A DNA stretch of 64,000 nt from Euphorbia lathyris (GCF_963576675.1 NC_088917.1:16830001-16894000); one strand, 5' to 3'; shown: positions 1-11,721, numbered from the stretch's first letter. The notes: generated from the letters alone by a model not told the origin. Made by a program: numbers and translations.

Positions 1-52
1 TCTACCGTGAATCAGAAGGTTGCTTTCATGCCTGATTTTCGCAAGAAAATCA

Positions 53-95
53 GCGTGTCGCGACCGCGGCTTTGCCATTCGCGGTCACGACACGC
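53..95. repeat. GC-rich inverted repeat, module 1 (hairpin)
   Basis: Arms 53-68 (GCGTGTCGCGACCGCG) and 80-95 (CGCGGTCACGACACGC) pair at 15 of 16 positions around an 11-nt loop. The same module lies at 12077-12119 in the right copy with one further mismatch. Related modules lie at 1977-2019 and inside the LTR at 5283-5326. It stands out from the AT-rich surroundings. Function unknown. Confidence 0.8.
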
Positions 96-357
96 GTATT
101 TCCTGCACTATCAGGCCTGAAACACTCTCACCCTTTCGACGAACCTCTTGGCAATTGAAACATTAAGTTTCTTCATTACCCGAAAGGTACAATTTATACC
201 TTTTCATAATTAAAACAACACCTCTTTTCATCCTAAACTCTTATAAATTAACCCTAAAGGTCTCAGGTTCTGGTACAATTCTTTTTCATCTTTGTCAGAA
301 CTCTGATTTTTCTTCGTAAAACACCGTTCTTTGCTAAAGTTACACTAACTTTGCACC

Positions 358-1305
358 ATGCCTATCAAATACAAATCACATAGGCACAATGCTGCCTCAA
401 TCAACAAACGCCCAGACTTATCCAAGCGATATGGGGCGCCTTTTCCTATCTTCAACCACGATGAAGGTAGGCGTTATTGGAGTCTCCGTTACACATTCTT
501 CACCGGAATGTTGTATATGGATGAATTCCTTAACAACCAATTAGGCATTACTGATGACATGAGCCGCTATATGGAGCGCCTAGGGTGGACAAAATTCTCC
601 CAAATGCGATTTCCAATAATAGGCGACTGGATACTCGAATTCTTCTGTACCGTGCGTTTTACTAATAAACGACGAGTACGTCTCAGTTTTCGTCGAGAAG
701 GCGAAATCTTCACTTTCGGCTATCCCGAGTTGCATGCTTGGTTTGGTTTTCCCCCGAGGGATACAATCAAACGTCATCCTGGACGAGACATGACATCCTC
801 GGACATTTGGAGAATGCTTATAGGATTCTGGCGATTCAATTCAAAACTCGCCTATAATCACTCTTTTCGTTCCAGCTCCATGCTGTATTTACATAAATTT
901 CTGTGTCACAGTTTATTTGGGCGCACATTCAGTAGTGTGGTCCGTGACACAGATTTGTATGTTCTGGGAGATATATTTCAGGGCAATGTAGTGGATTCTT
1001 CCAAAATTCTGATGGAAGGTCTTGTCGCCACTTCTCGATCCAAAGATAAGAAGATTGGGTTCGGCAATATAATCTGTGGAATAATTCTCGATTCAAAGGG
1101 TACTATTGATGTTCCCTAGAGTGATGATGAATTCTTCCCGATAATTGACTATGAATTTCTCGAGCGCGAAGGACTTGTGAAACGTGTCTTTCGAACAGGG
1201 CCTCAATTTTTGTCTGCACCGGAACGTGAAACTTTCGTGCAGTTTCAAGTTGATCGTAGTAAGGCCAGAAATATCCCGTTAGATAGGGATGAATATGTAG
1301 AATAG
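358..1305 (+). pseudogene. Athila 3' ORF-A, left copy (in-frame TAG)
   Basis: The ATG at 358 opens a frame of 315 codons that ends at TAG 1303-1305 and carries one internal TAG at 1117-1119 (253 aa before it). The protein resembles the ORF-1-like protein family of Athila retrotransposons: an LGW..F..MRFP block near residues 75-85, a basic stretch followed by SFRREG, an FGFP-like motif near residue 130, and an HKFLCHSLFGR block near residue 180. ORF-B (2364-3584) shares these blocks in the same order, so the two ORFs look like paralogues. The codons after the internal TAG still read as an acidic/basic protein tail with no further stop. The right copy (12382-13329) has the same TAG. No function can be assigned; family membership comes from memory. 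Confidence 0.7.
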
Positions 1306-2297
1306 TTTCTGTTTTTTTTTTGTATATATTTTGTTTTGTTTTGATTATTGGTTTGTTTTCATTATTTTGTACATATGTTTATATAATAAAAATCTTATTT
1401 AGTTTAATTCTTGATTTTTATCCATTTGATCCATTATCTATACTTTGCATATTTCATATGGGTACTTTCTAATTTTTCTTACTCAAATTAAGATAAAAAA
1501 GATTCACTTGAACTAAATATGTTTTTTCTATTTTTCCACACATTTATCCACGTTTAATTTTATTTTGTAACTCAATTTATTTTTAATGAATTAAGTTTAC
1601 ATTTACTAAATTCAATTCATGTGTTACATTATTAACATGCACTTATTATGCATTTAATATGTTTCTCTTAACTTATATGTATAAATGAACATTTAAGTTT
1701 CATTAATTACTCATAAATCAATTTATTATACTTTAATTCAATTTATTAAGGTCAAACCTTTGGTTTTCCTTGCAATTAATGTCATTTATTTAAAGTTTTT
1801 AGTATATGAACAATTAATATTAAGTTCAGGAACCATTTCAACAAAAACAATGCACAAACCAAGTCAAAAGGAACCAAAATTGGCCATTTCAACCAATTCT
1901 CTACCGAGAATTAAGAAATTCTCGGTATGAGCAGCAAGTTTGGACCGATTTCAGGGAAAAAAATTGCCTGAAAGTCGCGTGCCGCGGCCGCGACTATGCC
2001 ATTCGCGGTCGCGACACGCGTACAAATTGCCCTATTAAATCCGATTTTGCCACCACTTTTGCCTATTCCTATTCCTATTCTACCTATTCACCTACCTATA
2101 CAACCCTATATAAACCTACCTCTTACACAAACCTCACATCACCTCTATTTTTACCCAATCCCTTACTCTAAACTCTTCCCCAAAATCTACTTTTTATCTT
2201 CCCAATTTATTCACTCCAATTTCTATCCTATTTCCTATTTCCAATCACTTCCATTTCACAACCCCAAACTCATCTTCAAGCTTTGGTCTTTCTTTTC

Positions 2298-2328
<31 letters not shown>

Positions 2329-2363
2329 CTTTTTCATACCTTAAGCCCCTAAACACCATCACC
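1306..2363 (+). other. Non-coding spacer between ORF-A and ORF-B (left copy)
   Basis: AT-rich DNA with no supported gene. It contains the inverted motif ACCGAGAATT/AATTCTCGGT at about 1902-1928, hairpin module 2 (1977-2019), and a CTT microsatellite at about 2299-2331 just before the ORF-B start. The microsatellite is about 12 bp shorter in the right copy. Confidence 0.7.
1977..2019. repeat. GC-rich inverted repeat, module 2 (hairpin)
   Basis: Arms 1977-1992 and 2004-2019 pair at 14 of 16 positions around an 11-nt loop. The right arm CGCGGTCGCGACACGC is almost the same as in module 1. The right-copy counterpart is at 13999-14041. As with the other two modules, an ACCGAGAATT-type motif lies next to it. 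Confidence 0.78.
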
Positions 2364-3584
2364 ATGGTTAGGACAAAGCTTGTTGGTAACAAACCCGCCG
2401 TTACGGAAGCTAATCGCCTCCGGGTTCAATGCGGAGCTTATTTTGACATCTATTCGGAGGAAGAAGCCGCTCGTTTCAAACATTTTTCATAAGCCGACCG
2501 CCAGTTTGTAGATATGCACTTCTTAGACTTCCATTCGGTAAGAGTATTAAATTTCTCTACTCGAATTGATGCCTTTATTGAAGCTTTGGGTTGGCAAGAG
2601 TTCGTTAATATGCGTTTCCCGCGTATTAATGAGTATGTTGTGGAATTTTTGGTCACTTTGTCCATGAACAAGAAGAAAACTTCAATTTCTTTTAGGAATA
2701 ATGGTATACCTTATACCATTGATTATGAAGCAATGGGAAACATGTTTGGCTTCCCTACTTCTGATTTTTATGATAAGCCTAAGGATTTTGATAATGATGC
2801 TGTTTGGCAAACTCTCTCGGATCAAGATTATTTTAATTCCAAAAACACTTCAAGCAAGTTGATTAAGGACAATTGTGTGTTCTTCTTTCATAAGTATTTG
2901 AGTTTCTCCTTGTTTGGTCGTGTTGAGAGTTCAAAGGTCCAAGTTCGGGATTTGTATGTTTTGGATAGTTTGCTTAAAGGTTTGAGGATTGATTGCGTTG
3001 GTATCATGTTTGACAATTTGTTCCGTGCTTCGAGGGCTAGTACAATTCAAATCCCTCTTTGTAATTTTATCACCGGTCTTGTGTTGGGAGCACGGGGTGA
3101 ATTGGCCGACTATGACATGTCCACCTACCGTGGGTATGTTCCGCTTTTGGACATCTCGGCTCTTGAGCGAGCTCATTTGTTGCTTCCCCAAGGACCTCCC
3201 GTCTTTATTTCCTATGCTACCCGTATTGCCCATCTTCGTGGCACTATGGGTGGTGGCGCTTCAAGTTCTCAATTTGTAGGTACCGAAGGCGGCGGAGATG
3301 CGGAAGGAGAGGAGGATGCACCACCGGCTCAGGCACAACCCCAAGCACCTCAAGCGGAGGATAATCCGGTAGATTTGAGGAGGATTTTGGACCAAATTAA
3401 TTCCAACAATCGCTCCATGAATCTACACATTGATGATTTGGTTGAAAACAATATGGTGATGAATGACAACCTCAACCTTTTGAGGAGTGAACATCGATCG
3501 ACTCGGCATCGGATGCTTTCCTTTTTCCGACGCCGCAATGTGGAGACGTCACCTACACCTCCCGATTCACCACCTCATGCTTAG
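2364..3584 (+). pseudogene. Athila 3' ORF-B, left copy (nonsense mutation)
   Basis: The start is the ATG at 2364 in a good context (caccATGG). The frame runs 406 codons to the stop at 3582-3584 but is broken by TAA at 2490-2492. The right copy has CAA there, so this is a C-to-T nonsense change. The product resembles ORF-A: LGW..F..MRFP, ISFRNNG, FGFP, HKYLSFSLFGR, RDLYVLD. The C-terminal third differs, with a Gly/Ala/Gln/Pro-rich linker, then a heptad-like stretch suggesting a coiled coil, and a basic RRR cluster before a Pro/Ser-rich tail. Probably an Athila ORF-1-type accessory protein; molecular function unknown. Confidence 0.72.
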
Positions 3585-4389
3585 GTTGTTTTCCTTTCAT
3601 TTTATTTTTATCTTGTTATATGTTTGATACATTTTCCTTTTATTATGTTTGGTACAATTTTTACTTTTATGTTGAATGTTTCATTTGCTTAATTTAACTC
3701 TTTGTTTCGTATGCCTTATTTCGTATTCTATATTTTCTCCATTCTTTTTGCACCAATGAGGACATGGTCCAATTTAAGTGTGGGAGGAGCCATACATATA
3801 TCAATTTCTACATAAATACGAAATACGAATAAATTCAACAAAGATATTATTTTGCACAACAAATAATAAATGCAACGAAATGATGTTCATGCAAATGCAA
3901 CACATATATATATTGCAAAACATTTTTCACAATAACTTAACATTTTCATATATTTTTAGAAAATTAATCATAAGTTTTTATGATTATTTTTAGGTTATCA
4001 TTATCGTTAGAAATAATATTTCTATACGGGTAATAGATTTTTAAATTTTTTCACAAATCTCTAATACGATTTTAAGTAAAATTGTCTCGAGTGAATGTAT
4101 TTAAGTAAAAATTCTTTATTCAATCTCTATTTTTTATCATGCAATTCATGATACAATAAATCTTATTTTAAATTTTCAATTAGGTTTATAGGCATTAAAT
4201 TGAACTAACAATTTTAGCTCGGTTTGATTTCGTCTTACATTAACACCAATTGAAGTTTTTAAGGAAACTTTAGCCACAATACATGTTGAATTTTAAGTCA
4301 ATATAGGATGAATGTGCTATTTTTCTTTTTCCCAAGTTACAATTTAATAATTCATGTTAATTAATCGATTAGTTGAATTCTTAACTTTT

Positions 4390-4645
4390 GGCCACGATTG
4401 AGACCAACCTTATCACAATAGAGGTATGAAAGGGAAGAAAATTAAGTACCGTTTACTTTTGGCCACGGTTGCGACCACCCTTATCACAATCGAGGTATGG
4501 AAGGAACGTTTTAAAAAAAACAAGCGTGTATAAGTTTAAAGTAACGATTACGTCCACCCATGGCATAGTCGGTACCTCTTAAGCAAACACAAAACAATAA
4601 AAATACGTACAAGGTTACGGTTGAAACCACCCTTATTTCGGGCGT
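4390..4645 (+). repeat. Four degenerate 70-80 bp tandem repeats (left copy)
   Basis: Each unit carries a variant of GGCCACGGTTGCGACCACCC followed by TTATCACAATCGAGGTA. Units start near 4390, 4461, 4542 and 4612. The third and fourth are the most diverged. The same array lies at about 16399-16655 in the right copy. Confidence 0.7.
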
Positions 4646-5005
4646 AACCAAGCAAATAAATTAAAGTTCAAGTACTTATTTAAATATAATATATCTCATA
4701 TATTAGTTTAGGTTTGGGAAAGAAAATTTTGTGCTTTGAAATGCCTTGAGACGGAAAAACTCAATAACATGCGTGCTTATACGTTGTCCCGAATGCGTCA
4801 ATACAAAAATTGGAAATACAGGACGAATGATATATCGTATATTATACTAAGTTAGTTTGATATTTTTCGTATAAATTTGCCATGCGAAGCTAGTCTTTTC
4901 GGCTTAACTAATTTAAAAGGTAATACATAGATATATGTTTTATTTTCATAAAGAGATTAGTTAGAGAATAAATTCAGTGAAATTTTGCTCGGGACTAGCA
5001 AAGGA

Positions 5006-5020
5006 TTAAGTGTGGAGATT
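5006..5020 (+). promoter_or_regulatory. Polypurine tract of the left Athila copy
   Basis: TTAAGTGTGGAGATT lies directly before the LTR start TGTTAAG at 5021, where plus-strand DNA synthesis would be primed. The same sequence precedes the right LTR (17015-17029). Confidence 0.75.
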
Positions 5021-5282
5021 TGTTAAGCCCAAAATACACCTATAATATCATCAATAATTACATCAATATTGCTACGAATTTATGCTATTTATACCTATTT
5101 AGAAAGCTTTTACTTTCGAATATGTTTCTTTCATGCAAGGTACATAAATATTTGGTAAAATCCAAATAGGAGTAAAAAGAGCTCGAAAATAGAAGAAAAA
5201 CCCTACAAAAGGAGTCGAAGACGACGAAAATTAATAACGCCAAGTCGAGGACACGAACGAGGGCTGAAAAACGAAAAATGCT

Positions 5283-5326
5283 CTGTGCCGCGACCGCGGT
5301 TTTCCCTTTTCACGGCCGCGACACGC
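5283..5326. repeat. GC-rich inverted repeat, module 3 (inside the LTR)
   Basis: Arms 5283-5298 and 5311-5326 are related to modules 1 and 2 but pair less well (about 11 of 16; about 12 of 16 at 17292-17335 in the other LTR). ATTCTCGGTA-type motifs follow about 60-100 bp downstream. It lies about 240 bp before the LTR TATA box. Confidence 0.65.
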
Positions 5327-5566
5327 GTTGTCAGTCACTTTTCCCCTTCGTCTGAAGTGCATTTGATAATCCCCCATTCTCGGTAGTGAATTTGATAAAT
5401 CTCGGTACGAGCAGGAGATTTTAGAAGCATGTTACACACTTTCATTTTCGACGAAACGCGTTCGTTCGCGTGGATAAAAACGTCTTTTCACAACGGATAC
5501 GTCCTTTCATAATGGATACGTCTCTTCACAACGGACACGACACTTCGATCAAGACTCTTCAACATC

Positions 5567-5574
5567 TATAAATA
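5567..5574 (+). promoter_or_regulatory. TATA box of the Athila LTR
   Basis: TATAAATA lies within the LTR, about 550 bp after its start; the counterpart in the right LTR is at 17576-17583. It is the best TATA match in the LTR and would place the transcript start near 5600. That start is an inference. Confidence 0.55.
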
Positions 5575-6554
5575 AAGAGTTGATGGAGAGTTGAAGATAA
5601 TAATGATATAATAAGGATATAATGTTATATGTGTAGAAGAAAGAGATTAGTGTAGAATTTATGCAGAAGTTCCGAATCAAGTGATTCAGAAGTTAGATTT
5701 AGATTCTGTTCAAAGCAATATGATGTACACACATTGTTTACAAAATAATAACAAATTCAGTAGCGTTTAGACATTGTTCCAGTTTAGTTTTCATTTTGGT
5801 AGTGGACCGACCCAGTCTCTATTACGAAGATTCGGTGAGAAGATTGAGTAGAGGATTCGCCCCTGAGCCTGACAAACTCGAACGAAACCCAAGGAAAGGA
5901 TTGACAACCCGTTCACTTGCACGCCGTCGAAGAATTCAATGCTCCATGTTCCCTGTAAACTTGTATCAATTTATATTTCATCTAATAAAGTCCGTTCTAT
6001 TCGATAGATTCTTATGCAGCACTTTGGTAAATGAGCCGAAGTGGATTGATGCTGGTGTTTTCATTAAAACGTATTTAATTCAAATCTTTACAAGGAAACT
6101 TTGTTGAACACTTAGGCAAATTATTATCTCGGTAGAGTTTTAATTTGGTTAAGGGCAATTATCCCGGATAAGGGTTTTGTCGCGTTCAAAGCCAATTAAT
6201 TAGAGGTTCCGTCATTTATTTCATCTTTATAATTCGTACAAAGTTTAAAGTTGTTTCTTTGCTTAATGCAAACAAAAATACTTGTTTACTTTTCTAAAGT
6301 ACTAAAACGTTCCTGTTTTGCAAATTCATTCTTAAGTCAGATATTTTCTAACATCTTCATATTCTAATCTAATTCTCATTCTAGCAATTTCAAAACCAAA
6401 ACCGATTAAACGATTTTTTTCATATTATAAACCTTAAAGTAAATTTAACCGATTATAAATAAGTTTTGTTTAAAAAAGCGTTCCGTGTGGGATCGATATC
6501 TTTTATTACTACAAGCGTATACCGTGCACTTGCGGAAATCGCTCAACAAGTTTT

Positions 6555-6572
6555 TGGCGCCGTTGCCGGGGA
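6555..6572 (+). promoter_or_regulatory. Primer binding site, tRNA-Asp
   Basis: TGGCGCCGTTGCCGGGGA is complementary to the 3' end of plant tRNA-Asp. It starts six bases after the LTR. This primer is typical of Athila elements. Confidence 0.92.
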
Positions 6573-6741
6573 TACGCCAAAATTTTTTGACAAAATTTTA
6601 AATTTTTCGTGTTTTATTACGAATCTAGGTTTATTCATACTTATTCAAACTTTTATATTTTATTCATTTACAATTATTTACATATTTATTTTTCAAATTC
6701 TGTTTTGTAAGTAGTTTCTGTTCGTGCGAAATTTCAAGTTC

Positions 6742-9700
6742 ATGCGCAGTTCTCGAAGTTCAGGCACGTCACCAGATCCTATTGACCCAGAAATTGAAAG
6801 AACCCTTAAAAAGAACAAGAAAGAAAAGAAAAAGAAAAACAAAACCCCAATAAAAACTAAAATTACCAAGCCAGAAGTTATGGCCACACTTATGGATTAC
6901 GCTAGGCTAGGAGTGGCCGGTGTAACAAACAGTATAGTTAGACCCCAAATCAATGCAAATCAATTTGAAATTAAGCCTGCGTTGCTTAATATGTTGCAAA
7001 ATAATGTAACGTTTTACGGGTTACCTAACGAAAATCCTAACACCCATTTGACAAATTTCTTGGAAATTTGTGACACTTTTAAAATACCAAATGTGACTGC
7101 GGAAGCGATCAATCTTCGCCTTTTTCCTTTTACTTTGAAGGATCGAGCCAAAGAGTGGTTGACTTCTATGTCAGCCGCATCAATTGAGACTTGGGAGTAA
7201 TTAGCCCAAGCATTTTTATCAAAATTTTTTCCTTTAGCAAAAACTGCAAGAGTCATTAAAGAGTTAACATCTTTTTCTCAAAATGATAATGAAACTCTTT
7301 ATGAGGCTTGGGAACGTTTTAAAGAACTTCAACGTTTATGCCCACACCACCAATTGCCCGCTGAACTTTTAATGCAAACATTTTATAATGGACTAAATCC
7401 TACAACTAAAGGTTCATTGGACGCTATGTCTGGAGGGTTATTCATGAAGAAAACATCTGCCCAAGCAAGAGAACTTTTGGAGGAAATGGCAATCAACAGC
7501 AGTATGTGGCCCGCGGAACGTGGACACCTACCATCAGCGAAACCATCATCCTCAACAACATCATGAGTTAAAGGTATAGTGAATCTTGATCCAGTAGCAA
7601 TGTTGCAAGCCCAATTTTCTGCCTTGTCGCACAAAATTGATAGGTTTATGGCACCGTGTGATCCTAATGGTCAACCAATCCAAACGGATGTGGATTACGA
7701 AGGTATGAGTGAAATTGAACAGGTAAACTTTGTCCAAGGGCAAAACCAAACTAATAACCCTTATTCCAATACATATAATCCTGGATGGAGAAATCATCCT
7801 AACTTTAACTGGAGAGATAATAACAATAATGTTAATGCTAATCAAAATCGTACTATTAATTATCAAAATCAATCAAGAGATACGTTTAGCACCTTATCTT
7901 CTAAAATCGACAAATTCATTGATGCGATGAGCGGAAAAATAAGTAATCACGACGATGGTTTTAAACGGATCGAAAATAAATTCGATCAGCTTATTAAAAA
8001 CCAATCATCTAGCATCCATAATTTGGAGATTCAAATTGGACAACTCGCTAAATCAATTCCATCCCGCAAAGAGGGAAGTCTTCCAAGCCATACGGAAGAA
8101 AATCCGAAAGAGCATGTTAAGGCTATCACTCTTCGTTCAGGGAAAAATTACTTAGGCCCGGAAATGCCCGGAATTTCATCCATTTCACTTACTGAAGATT
8201 CCAGTTCGATTGTGTCAAGCAATTTGCCCACAAAACTCAAAGATCCCGGATGTTTTACCATTCCGTGTAAATTGGGAGATATAGAATTCCCAAGTTGTCT
8301 TTGTGATTTAGGAGCAAGCATTAACTTGATGCCATTATCTATATTCAATAAGTTAGGCTTAGAAGAAGACATCAAACATATCAATATGGTTTTACAATTA
8401 GCGGATCAAACCACTAAAAGACCATACGGTATAATTGAGGATGTTTTGGTTAAAGTTGACAAATTTATTTTTCCTACCGATTTCGTTATTTTAGATTTTA
8501 CTTATGATGTAAATTGTCCGCTAATCTTTGGTAGACCGTTCATGAACACGGGACATGCTCTAGTTGACGTGTCGGAAGGGAAAGTAGTTTTACGAATAGG
8601 AGATGATAAGATTGAGTTTGATATGAATCAAGCGATGAAATATCCTATGGAAGATTTCGCTTGTATGAAACTCGATTTAATTGAAGAATGTGTAAATGAC
8701 ATTGTTCAGAAAGAAGAAATAATAGAACCTATAATGAGCGAGGAACTAGAAGATAAGGACCCAGAACCTTTGATTCGAGAAGATGGACCAGTTCCGCCTT
8801 CAATTGTAGTTCCACCTAAATTAGAACTTAAGGAATTACCAGGTCATTTGAGGTACGCTTTCTTAGGCGAAGGCGATTCTCTACCTATAATTATCTCTAA
8901 CAAGTTGACACAAGTTCAAGAAGAGAAATTGAAAGAAGTTGTTAGAAGTAGGATAGGAAGTATGGGTTGGCAAATTTCTGAATTAAAAGGTATTAATCCA
9001 AGTATTGTAATGCATAGAATTCACTTAGAAGAAGATAAGCCACCTAAAGCGGATAGGCAAAGACGCCTAAATCCGAATATGAAAGAAGTAGTAAAAAATG
9101 AGATTACTAAACTTCTGGACAATGGAATCATCTACCCTATCTCGGATAGTGAATGGGTTAGTCCAATCCATTGTGTACCTAAAAAGGGAGGCATACCAGT
9201 TGTAAGGAATGAAGAAGGAGAATTAATACCTACACGAACCACCACTGGTTGGAGGGTTTGTATAGATTATAGAAATTTAAATAAAGCAACTAGGAAAGAT
9301 CATTTTCCTCTTCCTTTCATTGATCAAATGATCGAAAGGATAGCTGGTCATGCTTTCTACTGTTTTCTTGACGGTTACTCCGGATTCTTTCAAATATACA
9401 TTTACCCGGATGACCAAGATAAAACAACCTTCACATGCCCTTACGGAACATTTGCATATAGAAGAATGCCATTTGGTCTGTGTAACGCACCTGCAACATT
9501 TCAACGTTGTATGACTGCGATTTTTAATGATTTCATTGAAGATATCATGGAAGTTTTTATGGACGATTTTTCAGTTTATGGAGATTCTTTTGATTCATGC
9601 CTAGAAAACTTGGATAAAGTTTTGTCTAGGTGTGAAGAAACAAATTTGGTATTAAACTGGGAAAAATGTCACTTCATGGTTGACGAAGGAATTGTTTTAG

Positions 9701-11721
9701 GTCACAAAATCTCTGAAAAAGGACTAGAAGTAGATAGAGCAAAAACCTCAGTAATAGAGAAATTACCCCCTCCAACTACTGTTAAGGGAGTAAGGTCATT
9801 CTTAGGACATGCTGGTTTTTACAGAAGATTTATTAAGAATTTTTCTGTAATTTCCAAACCACTTACTAATTTACTCATGAAAGATTCAACCTTTGATTTT
9901 AATGAAGAATGCGTTAAAGCTTTCGAAACATTGAAAACTGCTTTAGTCAGTGCACCTATTATTGCTAAACCTGATTGGGATCTACCCTTTGAAATTATGT
10001 GTGATGCAAGTGACTTAGCTGTCGGATGTGTTTTAGGTCAAAGGAAGGATAAGAAACTTCATGTCATTTATTATGCAAGTCACACACTGTCTGGTGCACA
10101 ATTAAACTACACCACAACAGAAAAAGAAATGTTAGCCGTAGTTTTTGCATGTGACAAGTTTAGGTCATATTTATTAGGTTCGAAAGTTATTATTTATACT
10201 GATCATGCAACATTAAGATATTTATTTGCTAAAAAGGATGCAAAACCACGTCTAATTAGATGGGTTTTATTGTTACAAGAGTTTGATATAGAGATTAAAG
10301 ACAAAAAAGGAGTAGAAAACCTTGTCGCCGATCATCTATCGAGACTTGAAGATGAAAACGGTCCTATAGGTGAAACTATCGGTATACGAGATGATTTCCC
10401 TGATGAACATCTCTATCAAATGAAAAGTTTTATATCACCTTGGTATGCAGATATTGCTAATTACCTCGCAGCCAATATTGTTCCGGAAGGATTAAATTCC
10501 CACCAAAGGAAGAAATTTTTCTTCGATATTAAACAATACTTTTGGGAAGATCCTTTTTTGTTCAAAACATGTGGTGACGGGATAATTAGGAGATACGTTG
10601 GTGAAAATGAATTTGAATCCATAATGTCAGAATGTCATTCTAGCTCTTATGGAGGACAAAATGGAGTTAACAAGACAACAGCTAGAATATTTGAAAGTGG
10701 TTTCTTTTGGCCTACGATGTTTAAAGATGTCCGTTCATTTATTACTCGTTGTGATAAGTGCCAAAGAACAGGAAATCTAGGAAGGAAAGATGAGATGCCC
10801 CTCACAACCGTTTTAGAAGTTGAAGTCGTCGATATGTGGGGAATAGATTTCATGGGACCTTTTCCCCCTTCCAATGGTAAAACTTACATATTAGTTGCTG
10901 TTGATTATGTTTCAAAGTGGGTTGAAGCAGTTGCAACCCCGACGAGCGATTCTAAGGTTGTCGTTAATTTTCTTGACGACATATTTTGTAGATTTGGTTG
11001 TCCTAGAGTTATCGTTAGTGATGGCGGTACTCATTTTATAAACAAGAGTTTTGAAACGCTTATGAAAAAATATGGAGTATGCCACCGTGTATCAACGCCA
11101 TACCATCCTCAGTCAAATGGTCAGGCGGAGATATCAAATAGAGAACTCAAATGGATTCTCGAGAAAACTATTTCATCCTCTAGAAAAGATTGGTCTTCTA
11201 AACTTAATAATGCGTTATGGGCATACCCTACTGCATTTAAAACGCCAATAGGAATGACTCCGTACCGTTTGGTGTATGGTAAGGCATGTCATTTGCCAGT
11301 CGAATTAGAACATAAAGCCTATTGGGCTATTAGAGAACTAAACTTTGACTTACATCAAGCAGGTAAGAAACGTTTGCTCAATTTAAATGAGTTAGATGAG
11401 TTACGTCATCTATCTTACGAAAATGCAAAAATTTATAAAGAAAAAGTGAAAAAATGGCATGATGCCAAAATTAAAATCAAACACTTTAATGTTGGTGATA
11501 AAGTGCTGTTATTTAATTCACGACTTCGTTTATTTCCAGGAAAACTTAAGTCCAGATGGTTAGGACCATATTTAGTCGTCAAAACATTCGATTATGGTTC
11601 TTTGGAACTGGAAGGTCCTAACGGAGTTCGATTCAAAGTTAATGGTAATCGATGTAAAATCTATTACGAAAATATTTCACAAATAGGAATTGAGTTCGTA
11701 ACAAGATTATCTGACATATGA
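6742..11721 (+). pseudogene. Athila gag-pol polyprotein with two in-frame stops
   Basis: One frame of about 1660 codons starts at the first in-frame ATG (6742) and is broken by TAA 7198-7200 and TGA 7564-7566, both in gag. Order of domains: basic N-terminus; retrotransposon gag domain (about residues 60-260); protease with DLGAS near residue 522; reverse transcriptase with FMDD at 939-942; RNase H beginning near D1088; integrase zinc finger at 1299-1340; integrase core D1369, D1427, E1463 with D-x35-E spacing. Pol itself (7567-11721) is open. The integrase finger reads H-x6-Q-x30-C-x2-C: Gln stands at residue 1306 where a second His is expected. The product would make the capsid and copy and insert the element. 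Both stops must be bypassed, or the copy is dead; I favour dead or dependent on other copies. Confidence 0.93.

Larger units (their letters stand above)
3585..5020 (+). other. Athila 3' non-coding region (left copy)
   Basis: No gene is supported here. The region holds a purine-rich motif at 3774-3789 (TTAAGTGTGGGAGGAG) that looks like a second polypurine tract, a set of four degenerate 70-80 bp repeats (4390-4645), and the true polypurine tract directly before the LTR. Confidence 0.7.
1..6548 (+). mobile_element. Left, partial Athila-like element (3' half)
   Basis: This stretch repeats at 12025-18557 at about 99% identity by eye. It holds the region downstream of pol (two extra ORFs, non-coding DNA, polypurine tract) and the LTR at 5021-6548. 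The gag-pol part would lie left of the window. Its 3' LTR is also the 5' LTR of the complete element to the right, so the two copies form an LTR-internal-LTR-internal-LTR tandem with a unit of about 12.0 kb. Assignment to Athila rests on the right copy (tRNA-Asp primer site, pol type, ORFs after pol). Confidence 0.88.
5021..6548 (+). repeat. Athila LTR, shared by both copies (1528 bp)
   Basis: It starts TGTTAAG and ends CTCAACA, which are near-inverted repeats with TG...CA ends. It is preceded by a polypurine tract and followed six bases later by the tRNA-Asp primer site. It has the same length as the LTR at 17030-18557 and differs from it at about 17 positions by eye (about 1.1%). It contains hairpin module 3 (5283-5326) and a TATA box (5567-5574). 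Confidence 0.93.

Noticed and set aside
580..777. Minus-strand ORF of 65 codons
   Set aside because: Shadow of ORF-A on the other strand, also seen at 12604-12801; no protein features of its own.
1996..2352. Plus-strand ORF of 118 codons with many Pro and Leu
   Set aside because: Low-complexity translation of a pyrimidine-rich leader and the CTT repeat; its length follows the microsatellite.
2931..3233. Minus-strand ORF of 100 codons and overlapping plus-strand ORF at 2989-3279
   Set aside because: Other frames of ORF-B; present in both copies only because the DNA is duplicated.
4390..4645. CRISPR-like array
   Set aside because: Units are degenerate, of unequal length and part of a plant retrotransposon; this is not a prokaryotic sequence.
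1..6548. A 6.5-kb LTR (1-6548 and 12025-18557 are near-identical repeats around gag-pol)
   Set aside because: The TG...CA borders, the tRNA-Asp site at 6555 and the polypurine tracts at 5006-5020 and 17015-17029 define an LTR of 1528 bp. The rest of the repeat is internal sequence of two tandem copies.
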